NCBI GenBank assembly: GCA_009772985.1
Contig: WOUS01000009.1
Coordinates: forward strand, 1 to 64,000
Source: Anaerolineaceae bacterium
Lineage (GTDB): Bacteria > Chloroflexota > Anaerolineae > Anaerolineales > Villigracilaceae
DNA: 64,000 nucleotides
Direction of reading: 5' to 3'
Shown here: piece after piece, positions 31,624-40,725 of the stretch
How positions within the stretch are numbered: the first letter of the stretch is position 1
Layout of the letters: each line of letters starts with the position of its first letter
Notes under the pieces: generated by a model
The model's input: the letters and a program-made list of their open reading frames with translations, nothing else
The model's database searches: none
Told to the model about the DNA's origin: nothing
Made by a program: the position numbers and the translations under genes

Positions 31624-31651
31624 GTGGGACAAGTCTATAGACTTGTCCCAC
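31624..31651. repeat. ACAAGTCT palindrome, copy 3
   Basis: Perfect 14+14 palindrome with centre CTATAG, between the cyclophilin start and the uridine kinase stop. Confidence 0.9.
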
Positions 31652-31658
31652 GATGTTC

Positions 31659-32279
31659 CTACAGTAAAGCCTCGATCCTCGCCACCACCATATCCAGGGC
31701 GGCTTCGTTGAACCCGCCTTCCGGGATGATTACGTCGGCGTAGCGTTTGGACGGCTCAACGAACTCCAGGTGCATCGGGCGGACGGTGGACAGGTATTGT
31801 TTGACCACCGATTCCGTCGTCCGGCCGCGCTCGGCGATGTCGCGCTGGAGGCGGCGGATGAAACGGAGGTCGGCGTCGGTGTCCACGAAAATCTTGACAT
31901 CGAAGATCTCGCGCAGGCTTTTTTCGGCGAAGATCAGGATGCCCTCCACGAGGACAACCGGCCGCGGCTGGACGGTGAACGTCCGCTCGGTGCGGCTGTG
32001 GGTGGAGAAATCGTAGATGGGAACCTGCACCGCGTGCCCACTGACCAGTTGCCGGATGTGCTCGCCCAGCAATTCTGATTCAAGTGAATCCGGGTGGTCG
32101 AAGTTGACTTCGGCGCGCTGGTTGGGCGGCAGCCCGCCCAGGTTCTTGTAGTAGGAATCGTGCTGGAGGAACGCGATCCGGTCCGGGCCGACGCGCTGGA
32201 GGATGGTCTGGGCGACGGTCGTTTTGCCGGACCCGGAGCCGCCGGCGATTCCAATCACGAGGGGAGGACGCTCGGACAT
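31659..32279 (-). CDS. udk: uridine kinase
   Basis: 206 residues. It phosphorylates uridine or cytidine in pyrimidine salvage. P-loop GGSGSGKT at residues 13-20; [30 protein letters not shown] and [12 protein letters not shown] are characteristic of Udk; the lid segment is [19 protein letters not shown]. The start ATG at 32279 is preferred to a position five codons upstream. Last gene of the minus-strand block. Confidence 0.95.
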   Translation of the reverse strand: MSERPPLVIGIAGGSGSGKTTVAQTILQRVGPDRIAFLQHDSYYKNLGGLPPNQRAEVNFDHPDSLESELLGEHIRQLVSGHAVQVPIYDFSTHSRTERTFTVQPRPVVLVEGILIFAEKSLREIFDVKIFVDTDADLRFIRRLQRDIAERGRTTESVVKQYLSTVRPMHLEFVEPSKRYADVIIPEGGFNEAALDMVVARIEALL

Positions 32280-32376
32280 GGCTCGATTATACACTCTCCC
32301 GGCGGCTTAACCCTGCGAAGGTTTGCCGGGGGCGGCCTCCGCATGGGTGGATGGATGAAAATATGACAAATGACAC

Positions 32377-32405
32377 TTGAACCCGGACGCCGGAATCGGT
32401 AAAGT
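32377..32405 (+). promoter_or_regulatory. sigma70-type promoter of the first Lrp/AsnC gene
   Basis: TTGAAC (32377-32382), 17-base spacer, TAAAGT (32400-32405). Transcription would begin near 32412, giving a leader of 16 or 37 bases depending on the start codon. The rest of the gap 32280-32376 shows no other clear signal. Confidence 0.6.
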
Positions 32406-32448
32406 ATCAGTATCGCCAAGTCGGAATATGTCATCAGACAGAGAAATC

Positions 32449-32937
32449 ATGCACGAAACCGACAAAACTGATGCCCAAATTGTTGACCTGTTGATGGAAG
32501 ACGGCCGCATGCCGGCGGCCGTGATCGCGCGCCGGGTAGGGGACATCACCGAGCGCGTCGTCCGCTACCGCATTGACCGGATGGTGGCCGCGGGCGTGAT
32601 CCAGGTGCGCCCAATTGTCAACCCGCAGGCGTTCGGCCTGACCACCGTGGCGGACGTCCTGCTCGAGGTCGAGTCGGACCGCATCCAGGAAGTGGCGCGC
32701 AAAGCCAGCGAGTACGAGAACGTTTCGTACGTGGCCTGCTCCATCGGCGAGACCGACCTCAGCGTGCAGGTGGTGGGAAAAGACACGGCGGAAATCTACC
32801 AGTTCGTCACCGAAGTAATCGGGAAGATTCCCGGCGTGCGCAAGACGACCACTTCCATCGTGCCGATGATCGTGAAGGATGTCTATCAGTGGCGCATCCC
32901 CCGTTATGCCGTTTCGAACGGGAAAAAATCTGGATAG
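32449..32937 (+). CDS. Lrp/AsnC-family transcriptional regulator 1
   Basis: 162 residues from the ATG at 32449; an in-frame ATG at 32428 is possible and neither has a strong ribosome site. N-terminal winged HTH (KTDAQIVDLLMEDGRMPAA, VIARRVGDITERVVRYRID), then a RAM-type domain (TTVADVLLEVESDRIQEVA, YVACSIGETDLSVQVVGKD). Such regulators sense amino acids and control neighbouring catabolic or transport genes. It heads the aminotransferase cluster on the same strand, 20 bases from the first aminotransferase, so it probably regulates that cluster. The HTH is shifted from the usual LSxxTVxxRI pattern. Confidence 0.9.
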   Translation: MHETDKTDAQIVDLLMEDGRMPAAVIARRVGDITERVVRYRIDRMVAAGVIQVRPIVNPQAFGLTTVADVLLEVESDRIQEVARKASEYENVSYVACSIGETDLSVQVVGKDTAEIYQFVTEVIGKIPGVRKTTTSIVPMIVKDVYQWRIPRYAVSNGKKSG

Positions 32938-32957
32938 CAAGCGGAGAAGATAACACC

Positions 32958-34262
32958 ATGAACATCCCCTGGCAGAAGAGCAATGCTCTGCAAAAGAGGG
33001 CATCGAAAGTGATGCCCCTGGGGGTCAATTCCAACTTCCGGTTCTGGGGGGAGGGGATTACGCCCTACATGCAAAAGGCAAAGGGCGCCTATCTCTGGGA
33101 CGCGGATGGCAACAAGTATATTGACTACCGCATGGCCTTCGGGCCTATCATCCTCGGCCATGCCTGGGATGAGGTCAACGCGAAAGTAGCGGGGGAAATC
33201 GAACTCGGCACGCTGTCGGCCATGACATACGAGTTGGAGATCGAAGTCGCCGAGAAAATGGTGCGGATGTGCCCCGGCCTGGAGATGGTGCGCCTGGCCT
33301 GCTCCGGCACGGAGGCGACCATGCACGCCCTGCGCGTGGCGCGCGCCTACACCGGCCGCGAGCGCATCATCAAGTTCGAGGGCATGTACCACGGCTTCCA
33401 GGATTACACGCTCTGGTCCACCTACGCCCCGGTGGAAGCCTACGGGAATCCGCGCAGCCCGATCCCGGTCCCGTCCAGTTCCGGCATCCCGCGCCCGCTG
33501 GGGGAGATGGTGGTCACGCTCCCGTTCAACGCGCCCGACATCCTGGAGCAGACGCTCCGGGCGGTGGGCGAGACGGTGGCGGCGATCATCATCGAACCGT
33601 GCATGGGCAACTGCGGCGCCATCGAGCCGCAGAAAAACTTCCTGCAATTCGTCCGCCGGCAGTGCGACAAGTACGGGATCGTCATGATCCTGGACGAGGT
33701 CAAGACCGGCTTCCGCATCGCCAACGGCGGCGCGCAGGAGGTCTACCGCATCAAACCGGACCTGGCGACGTATGCCAAAGCCCTGGCCAACGGCTACCCC
33801 CTGGCCGCGTTCGGCGGGAAGCGCGAGATCATGTCCATCATCGGGCATGGCGTTTCGCAGGGCGGAACATTCACGAATAACAAGCCGGGCGTGGCGGCGG
33901 CCTGGGCCACGCTGACCATCCTCCAGCGCGAGCCAGTGATGAAGACCATCGCGAAGCGCGGCAAGCGCCTGATGAACGGGATCTCGAAAATTTTCGACGA
34001 GGCCGGTATCCCGTTCTGCATGAGCGGCTACCCGGCCATGTTCTCGTACGCCATCGGCGTGGAAAAGGTCAGCGACCAGCGTTCGTGGAGCGCGAGCGAC
34101 AAGGAGTATTACCTGAGGCTGGCCGAGGCGCTCATGGAGCGCGGCGTGATGCCGGATTACGACTCGCGCGAACCCTGGTTCCTGTGTTACGCCCACAGTG
34201 ACAATGACATTGACCGCACGCTGGAGGTGTTCCGCGAGGCGGTGAAGGCGGTCAAGCGGTAA
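32958..34262 (+). CDS. class-III aminotransferase, glutamate-1-semialdehyde aminomutase-like
   Basis: 434 residues, PLP fold type I. GAYLWDADGNKYIDYRMAFG, CSGTEATMHALRVARAYTGR, MILDEVKTGFR (PLP-ring Asp246) and the Schiff-base Lys274 in TYAKALANGYPLAAFGG are in place. The GSA-aminomutase-like group includes aminotransferases for beta-amino acids and other substrates; heme synthesis is unlikely because no heme genes are near and a second GSA-like paralogue is in the same cluster. It follows the regulator by 20 bases. Confidence 0.9.
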   Translation: MNIPWQKSNALQKRASKVMPLGVNSNFRFWGEGITPYMQKAKGAYLWDADGNKYIDYRMAFGPIILGHAWDEVNAKVAGEIELGTLSAMTYELEIEVAEKMVRMCPGLEMVRLACSGTEATMHALRVARAYTGRERIIKFEGMYHGFQDYTLWSTYAPVEAYGNPRSPIPVPSSSGIPRPLGEMVVTLPFNAPDILEQTLRAVGETVAAIIIEPCMGNCGAIEPQKNFLQFVRRQCDKYGIVMILDEVKTGFRIANGGAQEVYRIKPDLATYAKALANGYPLAAFGGKREIMSIIGHGVSQGGTFTNNKPGVAAAWATLTILQREPVMKTIAKRGKRLMNGISKIFDEAGIPFCMSGYPAMFSYAIGVEKVSDQRSWSASDKEYYLRLAEALMERGVMPDYDSREPWFLCYAHSDNDIDRTLEVFREAVKAVKR

Positions 34263-34263
34263 T

Positions 34264-34341
34264 AGGTTGGCAGGTTGACAGGTTGGCAGGTTGTCAACTT
34301 TCCAACTTTACAACCCTCAAACCTTCAAACTTTCAAACAAA
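34264..34341. repeat. degenerate heptamer string (CAGGTTG/AACTTTC)
   Basis: GGTTGGCAGGTTGACAGGTT at the left, then AACTTTCCAACTTT and CAAACCTTCAAACTTTC. These are imperfect tandem 7-mers, mirrored left to right, in the gap between two aminotransferases. Similar strings lie at 50475-50518 and 52233-52320 and inside the YqeC-MocA gene near 3430-3490. Confidence 0.75.
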
Positions 34342-34352
34342 ACGGAGATTTT

Positions 34353-35678
34353 ATGCCTGGGCTTACTGCAAAAGAAATTGTTGCTTTAAATCGCGAATAC
34401 ACCTTCTTCTCCTGGTCGGTCCAGGGGCAGGTCAACCCCATCCCGGTGGAGAAGGCGGAAGGGATTTATTTCTGGGACACGGACGGGAAACGCTATCTCG
34501 ATTTCTCGTCGCAGTTGATGAACACGAATATCGGCCACCAGCACCCGAAGGTGGTGAAGGCCATCCAGGAGCAGGCGGCCAAATTGTGCTTTGTCCATCC
34601 CGGCAACGCCACCGATGTGCGCGGCCTGCTGGGGAAGAAACTGGCCGAGGTCACGCCCGGCAATCTCAAGAAAACCTTCTTCACGCTGGGCGGGGCGGAG
34701 GCCAACGAGAATGCCATCAAGATCGCCCGCTTCTATACCGGGCGGCACAAAATTTTAGCCCGCTACCGCTCCTATCACGGCGCGACCCACGGCGCGGTCG
34801 CGTTGACCGGCGATTACCGCCGCCTGGCGGTCGAACCATCCATGCCCGGCGCGGTGCACTTCCTCGACCCGTTCTGCTACCGCTGCCCGTTCGGGCGGGA
34901 GCAGGCGACTTGCAAGCGCGAGTGCATTTCCCATCTCGAAGAAGTCATCCGCTACGAGGGCGCGGACAAGATCGCGGCGGTCATCATGGAGGGGGTGGTC
35001 GGCTCGAACGGGATCATCGTCCCGCCGGACGATTACTGGCCGCGTGTGCGCGAAATTTGCGACAAGCACGGCATCCTGCTCATCTCGGACGAAGTGATGA
35101 GCGGCTGGGGCCGGACCGGGAAATGGTTCGCGGTGGACCACTGGGGCGTCACGCCCGACATCATCACCACGGCCAAGGGCATCACCAGCGGATACGTTCC
35201 GCTCGGCGCGGTGATCGTCTCGGAGCCGATCGCCAAATTCTTCGACGATAAATACCTCTACGCCGGGCTGACCTACAACGGCCACGCCCTGGCCTGCGCC
35301 GCGGCGCTGGCGACCATTGCGGTTTACGAAGAGGATGGCCTGATCGAGAATGCGGCCCGGGTTGGAAAACACCTCACGGAGGCGCTGGCAGGCATCCGGT
35401 CCCGCCACGCTTCGGTCGGGGACGTGCGCGCCATCGGCCTGTTCTCGGCCATCGAACTGGTCGCCAATCGCGAGACGAAGGAAATCCTTCCGGCGGAAAA
35501 AATGGCCGAACTCGGCAAGGTCTTGCGCGAGAACGGCCTGTTCACGTTCATCATGGCGAACAACATGGGCAGCATCGTTTTTGTCGTCCCGCCGCTGTGC
35601 ATCACCACGGCGCAACTGGACGAGGGGCTGGAGATCGTCGAGAAGGCGCTGGCTGTGACCGACAAGGCGGCGGCATGA
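34353..35678 (+). CDS. class-III omega-aminotransferase, taurine/beta-alanine-pyruvate type
   Basis: 441 residues. INFxxGxH-type features: [59 protein letters not shown] (Asp246) and Lys275 in [16 protein letters not shown]. It transfers an amino group from an omega-amino compound to an oxoacid, leaving a semialdehyde or sulfoacetaldehyde; the substrate is not certain. Four Cys cluster at residues 175, 178, 187 and 191, a possible metal site. The stop overlaps the next gene by four bases (ATGA), so the dehydrogenase is translated together with it and probably uses its product. Confidence 0.9.
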   Translation: MPGLTAKEIVALNREYTFFSWSVQGQVNPIPVEKAEGIYFWDTDGKRYLDFSSQLMNTNIGHQHPKVVKAIQEQAAKLCFVHPGNATDVRGLLGKKLAEVTPGNLKKTFFTLGGAEANENAIKIARFYTGRHKILARYRSYHGATHGAVALTGDYRRLAVEPSMPGAVHFLDPFCYRCPFGREQATCKRECISHLEEVIRYEGADKIAAVIMEGVVGSNGIIVPPDDYWPRVREICDKHGILLISDEVMSGWGRTGKWFAVDHWGVTPDIITTAKGITSGYVPLGAVIVSEPIAKFFDDKYLYAGLTYNGHALACAAALATIAVYEEDGLIENAARVGKHLTEALAGIRSRHASVGDVRAIGLFSAIELVANRETKEILPAEKMAELGKVLRENGLFTFIMANNMGSIVFVVPPLCITTAQLDEGLEIVEKALAVTDKAAA

Positions 35679-37144
35679 TGAAGATCCTGAACTACATCAA
35701 CGGCGAGTGGATCGAGCCGAACGTCGCGGAATACCTGGACGTGGTCAACCCCGCCACCGGCGAACTGCTGGCGCGCACCCCCGTCTGCGGGCTGGACGAT
35801 GTGGCTGCCGCGGCCAAAGCGGCCGCCGAGGCCTTCCCGGCCTGGCGTCAGACCCCGGCCCAGGAACGAATCCAGTACCTGTTCAAACTGCGCGACCTGA
35901 TGAAGTCCAATATGGATGAGATTGCGCGCACGATCGTCGAAGAGTGCGGCAAGACGTTCGATGAAGCCAAAGCCGAGATGGTGCGCGCCATCGAGAACGT
36001 GGAGATCGCCGGCGGCATCCCGATGATGATGAAGGGTGAACTTTCTGAAGATATCGCGCCCGGCATTGATGAGATGATGATCCGCCAGCCGGTGGGGGTG
36101 TGCGCCACGGTCTGCCCGTTCAACTTCCCCGGCATGATCCCGTTCTGGTACCTGCCGTATGCGCTGGCGTGCGGCAACACGTACATCATCAAGCCGTCGG
36201 AAAAAGTGCCGATGACGATGCAGTTCATCTTCAAACTCGTCGAGCAGGCCGGGCTGCCGAAGGGCGTCATCAACCTGGTCAACGGCGCGAAGGAAGCAGT
36301 GGATGCCATCCTCGACCATCCGGCCATCCGCGCCGTCACGTTCGTCGGCTCGTCGCCGGTGGCGAAGTATATCTACCGGCGCTCGGCAGAGCAGGGCAAG
36401 CGCGTCCAGGCGCAGGGCGGGGCGAAGAACCCGGTCGTCATCCTGCCGGACGCGGATATGGAGATGGCGGTCAAGATCGTGGCCGATTCCGCCTTTGGGT
36501 GCGCCGGCCAGCGCTGCCTGGCGGTCTCGTGGGCGGTGACGGTGGCCGAGGCGCGCGACGAGTTCACCGAGATAATGTGCGACGCGGCCCAGAGCCGCGT
36601 GGTCGGTTACGGGCTGGAGGCGGGCGTCCAGATGGGACCGGTCATCAGCCAGGCGTCCCGCGCCCGGGTCGAGGGCCTGATCGGCCTCGGCGCGGCGGAG
36701 GGCGCCACCGTCTGCGTGGACGGGCGGAACGCCGTCGTCAAGAATTACGAGCGCGGCGCGTTCGTCCGTCCGACCGTCCTGGCGAACGTCCGGCCGGAGA
36801 GCGAGATGCACCGCACAGAAATTTTTGGTCCGGTGTTGAGTCTCATGCACGCCAATACGATTGACGAGGCGCTGGCGCTGGTCAACGGGGGGCCGTATGG
36901 CAATCAGGCCAGCATCTTCACGGCAAGCGGCGCGGCCGCCCGCCGGTTCAGGTACGAGGCGGAGGCCGGGAACATCGGCGTCAACATTGGAGTCGCCGCG
37001 CCGATGGCGTTCTACCCGTTCAGCGGGTGGAAGGATTCATTCTTTGGCGACCTGCATGGCCAGGGCATGGACGCGGTCGAGTTCTTCACCCAGAAGAAGG
37101 TCGTCGTCGAGCGCTGGCCGAAGGAATGGTCTCGTAAATTCTAG
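35675..37144 (+). CDS. mmsA: CoA-acylating methylmalonate/malonate-semialdehyde dehydrogenase
   Basis: 489 residues, aldehyde dehydrogenase fold. Catalytic Cys281 is in [10 protein letters not shown]. At the position where most ALDHs have the general-base Glu, this protein has Asn252 ([14 protein letters not shown]), the mark of the CoA-acylating MMSDH group. [20 protein letters not shown] and the C-terminal [19 protein letters not shown] also match. It converts malonate semialdehyde to acetyl-CoA or methylmalonate semialdehyde to propionyl-CoA with NAD and CO2 release. Translational coupling to the omega-aminotransferase suggests beta-alanine-like substrates. Confidence 0.93.
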   Translation: MMKILNYINGEWIEPNVAEYLDVVNPATGELLARTPVCGLDDVAAAAKAAAEAFPAWRQTPAQERIQYLFKLRDLMKSNMDEIARTIVEECGKTFDEAKAEMVRAIENVEIAGGIPMMMKGELSEDIAPGIDEMMIRQPVGVCATVCPFNFPGMIPFWYLPYALACGNTYIIKPSEKVPMTMQFIFKLVEQAGLPKGVINLVNGAKEAVDAILDHPAIRAVTFVGSSPVAKYIYRRSAEQGKRVQAQGGAKNPVVILPDADMEMAVKIVADSAFGCAGQRCLAVSWAVTVAEARDEFTEIMCDAAQSRVVGYGLEAGVQMGPVISQASRARVEGLIGLGAAEGATVCVDGRNAVVKNYERGAFVRPTVLANVRPESEMHRTEIFGPVLSLMHANTIDEALALVNGGPYGNQASIFTASGAAARRFRYEAEAGNIGVNIGVAAPMAFYPFSGWKDSFFGDLHGQGMDAVEFFTQKKVVVERWPKEWSRKF

Positions 37145-37241
37145 CCAGGAAGGAGGAGGCAGGATAAAACCCAGTGATCCTGAAATTCCCTGTTTGTCCG
37201 GTTGTGAACATTCACCTATTTCATGAGAGGAGAAAAATGCT

Positions 37242-38861
37242 ATGCCTGAACAAATGGCTTTTGCCCGCAAGGCCAGCGGCCTCGTAAGAGGCCTGTCGTT
37301 CCTCGACGCTTTTGGCGTCGGCTTCATGAACCAGGGCCTGACCCCCAGCATGTGGGTCATGATCAGTTTCGGCCTGGGCGTCTATACCGGTGGCAACCTG
37401 ATTATTGCTACGCTGCTTTCAGCAGTGCTGTGCGGTATCGGTTTCTCGCTGGTCTGGGGAATCCTGGGCGGCTCGATGCCCCGCTCCGGCGGCGAGTACA
37501 TCTACAACTCGCGCATCATCCATCCGATCGTCGGCATTGCTGAGAGTTTTGGCAATGCCTTCGTGTGGATCATGTGGATCTATGTCCTGGCCCCGTGGAC
37601 GGTGGATCCCGGCCTGGTGATGATGTTCCAGTTCCTGAACATGCCCGCCGCGGCCGAGTTCTGCACCCAGCCGATCGCCCTGTTCCTGATCGCAACCCTG
37701 GTCAACCTCATCGGCCTGTTGTTCGTCGTCTTCGGCGTGAAGGTCTTTGCCAAGGTGCAAAAGGTGATCATGGTGCTGGGCATCTCGGGTTGTCTGGTCA
37801 TCCTGCTGGTATTCACCTTCACCTCGCACGATGCCTTCGTGCAAGCCTGGAACAACCTGTCGGCCCAGTTCGGTTCGGTGGACTACGAAGGCTTCCTGGC
37901 CAACACCCGGACGGCGATCGCGGACGCCGGCGGCAAGCCGCTGTCCACGACCTGGAACTGGTTCGACACGCTGGGTGTGATGGTGGCCGGTTCCTGGCTC
38001 TTCGCCTACTCGTACTGCATCACCTTCATCGCGGGCGAGGTCAAGCGCCCCGATAAGACCATCATCCTGGCCAACCTCTCGGCCATCCTGGTGCCGGCGG
38101 TCTTCATGATCTGGCTGGCGGCCGCCCTGTACAACTCGGTCGGCTTCGAATTTCTCTCGGCCACGGCCTGGGTGGATAACATGGGCGAGGGACTGGCGGG
38201 ATACACGCTGCCCTGGGCGCCGAACTTCGTTGGGCTGGCGGCGGTCATCAATCACAACCCATTTGTGGTCTTCATGATGGCCATGTCGTTCATCGTATTC
38301 AACCTGTGGTGGGTGGCGCTCTCCTACCTGGCCTTCCCGCGCATCCTGTTCGCCTGGGGCATGGATCGCATGGGTCCCAAGTGGTTCGCCGACATTGACT
38401 ACCGCTGGGCTTCGCCGGTCAAGAATCACATCCTGTGCTTTATCCTGGGCGAGATCGGGATCGTGATGTATGCCTTCATCATGGACCCGATGACCGGTCT
38501 CTCCGTGACCGGCATGGAGATCGTCACGGTGTTTGGCATTACCGCCATCGCCGCGCTCATCTTCCCCTTCTCGAAGAGAGCCAAGCACATCTGGGAATCC
38601 TCGCCCTATAAGAACTGGAAGATCTTGGGCATCCCGGTCGTCTCCATTGCTGCCGTCGTCAACCTGATCTACCTGGGTATCCTCTTCTATTTCTTCTTCT
38701 TCATGGCAGAAATGGGAGAGCAGGAACTGGTCAAAGGTTCCCTGATCCTTTACGGGATTATCTGGGGCCTCGGCATCGCCTGGTACTTCTACTGGAAAGC
38801 GCGCAACAAGAAAGTTGGCGTGGATACCGACATGACCTTCGGCGAACTGCCGCCCGACTAA
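37242..38861 (+). CDS. APC-superfamily amino acid/polyamine permease
   Basis: 539 residues, about 12-13 membrane helices. The N-terminus RGLSFLDAFGVGFMNQGLTP (helix 1 with the unwound Gly motif) and GGSMPRSGGEYIYNSRIIHP are typical of APC transporters. SYCITFIAGEVKRPDKTIIL is the conserved E-KRP segment after helix 6-7. It imports an amino acid or amine; the cluster suggests a di-amine or omega-amino acid. A 97-base leader with AGGAG precedes the ATG. A hairpin follows the stop. Confidence 0.93.
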   Translation: MPEQMAFARKASGLVRGLSFLDAFGVGFMNQGLTPSMWVMISFGLGVYTGGNLIIATLLSAVLCGIGFSLVWGILGGSMPRSGGEYIYNSRIIHPIVGIAESFGNAFVWIMWIYVLAPWTVDPGLVMMFQFLNMPAAAEFCTQPIALFLIATLVNLIGLLFVVFGVKVFAKVQKVIMVLGISGCLVILLVFTFTSHDAFVQAWNNLSAQFGSVDYEGFLANTRTAIADAGGKPLSTTWNWFDTLGVMVAGSWLFAYSYCITFIAGEVKRPDKTIILANLSAILVPAVFMIWLAAALYNSVGFEFLSATAWVDNMGEGLAGYTLPWAPNFVGLAAVINHNPFVVFMMAMSFIVFNLWWVALSYLAFPRILFAWGMDRMGPKWFADIDYRWASPVKNHILCFILGEIGIVMYAFIMDPMTGLSVTGMEIVTVFGITAIAALIFPFSKRAKHIWESSPYKNWKILGIPVVSIAAVVNLIYLGILFYFFFFMAEMGEQELVKGSLILYGIIWGLGIAWYFYWKARNKKVGVDTDMTFGELPPD

Positions 38862-38881
38862 CCCTTTACGATCATCACGGA

Positions 38882-38913
38882 AAGGGGCGGGGCAGTCCCG
38901 CGCTCCGCCCCTT
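38882..38913 (+). terminator. possible attenuator hairpin after the permease
   Basis: AAGGGGCGG (38882-38890) pairs with CCGCCCCTT (38905-38913), 14-base loop, no T-run. It may limit read-through to the metallophosphoesterase gene. Confidence 0.45.
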
Positions 38914-38952
38914 GATGCAATCATACAATTTTATCTTTACAAGGAGACGCTG

Positions 38953-39894
38953 ATGAGCAAGCAAATCAAGATTTTCTTCGTTACCGATATTCACGGCTCG
39001 AACCTGTGTTACCGGAAATTCCTGAACGCCCTGAAAGTGTATAACGTGGACGTGGGCATCCTGCTCGGCGACCTGACCGGCAAGGTGCTGGTTCCGCTGG
39101 TGGAGAAAGCCGGCGGCGGCTGGGAGACCACCCTGATGGGAACCCACACCGAGTGCGCCACCCAGGAGGAACTGGACAAACTCAAGAAGACCATCGAAGC
39201 GATGGGCTATTACTGGGTTCACCAGACCCCCGCAGAGTTCAAGGAATTCAAGGGCGATCCCAAAAAAGTGGACACCCTCTTCAAGCAATTGATGCTCTCC
39301 CGCTTGAAGGAGTGGATTGCCCTGGCCGACGAGCGGCTGGCTGGCACTTCCTACAAGGTCTACATGGCGCCCGGCAATGACGATCACTTTGAAGTGGACA
39401 AGGTGATCGAAGACTCCGCGGTTATTGTCAACTGCAATAACAAGAACGTTCCCGTGGGCGACCACGAGATGATCACTTTCTGCTGGGCGAACCCGACTCC
39501 CTGGAACACCCCGCGCGAGAAGCCGGACGAGGAACTGGAGCCGATGTTGGAAGAACTTGTCGCCAAGGTCGCGGATAAGTCGAACGCCATCTTCAACTTC
39601 CACGCCCCGCCTTACGGCTACGCCCTCGACCTGGCGCCCAAACTGGACGAGAATCTGGTCCAGGCGGCTGACGAAAAGATCCACGTCGGCAGCCGGGCGG
39701 TGGCGAAGATGATCGAGAAGTACCAGCCGCTCATCGGCCTGCACGGCCACATCCACGAATCGCGCGGCGCGCAGAAAGCCAAACGGACGCTGCTTATCAA
39801 TCCCGGAAGCGAGTACTCGGAAGGCATCCTGAAAGGCGCGGTCATTGTGCTGGAGAAAGGGAAAGTGAAGGATTACATCTTCACTTCCGGCTAG
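38953..39894 (+). CDS. calcineurin-like metallophosphoesterase
   Basis: 313 residues. The five metal-binding blocks are complete: TDIHG (Asp12, His14), LLGDLTG (Asp40), MAPGNDDHF, IFNFHAPP and LIGLHGHIHESRG. An insertion of about 70 residues lies between the second and third blocks (WVHQTPAEFKEFKG, KQLMLSRLKEWIALADERL). It hydrolyses a phosphoester of unknown nature. Strong ribosome site (AAGGAGA). It sits between the permease and a nucleotidyltransferase-like gene 10 bases downstream, so these two form a pair within the amine cluster. Confidence 0.92.
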   Translation: MSKQIKIFFVTDIHGSNLCYRKFLNALKVYNVDVGILLGDLTGKVLVPLVEKAGGGWETTLMGTHTECATQEELDKLKKTIEAMGYYWVHQTPAEFKEFKGDPKKVDTLFKQLMLSRLKEWIALADERLAGTSYKVYMAPGNDDHFEVDKVIEDSAVIVNCNNKNVPVGDHEMITFCWANPTPWNTPREKPDEELEPMLEELVAKVADKSNAIFNFHAPPYGYALDLAPKLDENLVQAADEKIHVGSRAVAKMIEKYQPLIGLHGHIHESRGAQKAKRTLLINPGSEYSEGILKGAVIVLEKGKVKDYIFTSG

Positions 39895-39904
39895 GAGAAT
39901 GAAC

Positions 39905-40711
39905 ATGCCTCTACAATTCCGTTTACCCAAAGACATCCCGCTGGACGAATATCCCAAGCCGGAAGCCTATCTCGAAGAAGCGCGCCGCCTGACGGACGAT
40001 GCCCAGAAGCAGGGCATTATCCTGCGCGTGATGGGACCGATTGCCCTGCACTACTACTTCCCCGATTACGTGGACCTGTATCGCCGCATGGAGCGCCTTG
40101 GCGACCGCGTCTTCACCGACATTGATTACGCCGCCTACGGCAAGCATCGCAGCAAGATTGTCCCGTTCTTCGAGAAGAACGGCTATGAACTGGAGAAACG
40201 CTCCGCCATGCTCAGCGGCGGGACGCGCATGATCTTCTTCAGCGACAAGATTCCCATGATTGACGTGTTCTTTGACAAACTGGACTACAACCACCCGATT
40301 GACTACCGCGGGCGGCTGGAGTTCCATCCGCGCTGTGTCTCGCTGGCCGACCTGATGTTACAGAAACTACAGATCGTCCAGATCAACGACAAGGACCTCA
40401 AGGATGCCATGCTGCTGTTCCTGGCCGCGCCGGTCAGCGACACCGACAAGAACGCCATCAACGTCAAATATGTCGCGAAGTTGTTTGCCGACGATTGGGG
40501 TTTCTACCACACTGCCACAACCAACCTCAGGCGCATCAAGGAGGCCATGTCCGGCGTCAGGGCCTTGAGCGACGACCAGTGCGCCGTCATTGCCGAAAAG
40601 GTGGACTATTTCCTCGAGTTCATCGAGGACACGCCCAAATCCGGAAAATGGAAGAGCCGCGCCAAAACCGGGACCAGCAAGCCCTGGTATCAGGAAGTAT
40701 CCGATTGGTAA
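39905..40711 (+). CDS. nucleotidyltransferase-fold protein (AbiEii/MNT-like)
   Basis: 268 residues. GIILRVMGPIALHYY, then RVFTDIDYAAYGKHR (the DxD metal pair), SDKIPMIDVFFDKLDY (third acidic residue), and VSLADLMLQKLQIVQINDKDL resemble the AbiEii/DUF6036-like nucleotidyltransferase layout. The C-terminal part is helical (SDDQCAVIAEKVDYFLEFIE) with a basic end. The ATG at 39905 has AGGAG seven bases upstream; an ATG two codons earlier is too close to that site. The likely reaction is transfer of NMP to a protein or small molecule; the target is unknown. No toxin-like partner is present; the neighbour is a metallophosphoesterase. Confidence 0.75.
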   Translation: MPLQFRLPKDIPLDEYPKPEAYLEEARRLTDDAQKQGIILRVMGPIALHYYFPDYVDLYRRMERLGDRVFTDIDYAAYGKHRSKIVPFFEKNGYELEKRSAMLSGGTRMIFFSDKIPMIDVFFDKLDYNHPIDYRGRLEFHPRCVSLADLMLQKLQIVQINDKDLKDAMLLFLAAPVSDTDKNAINVKYVAKLFADDWGFYHTATTNLRRIKEAMSGVRALSDDQCAVIAEKVDYFLEFIEDTPKSGKWKSRAKTGTSKPWYQEVSDW

Positions 40712-40725
40712 ATTGGGAGGACGCG

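Noticed and set aside
32958..34262. Assignment as hemL (heme synthesis)
   Set aside because: No heme genes are near, a second paralogue lies in the same amine cluster, and an Lrp regulator precedes it.
35324..36850. A 508-codon open frame on the minus strand
   Set aside because: Antisense shadow of the semialdehyde dehydrogenase gene; high-GC third positions explain the missing stops.
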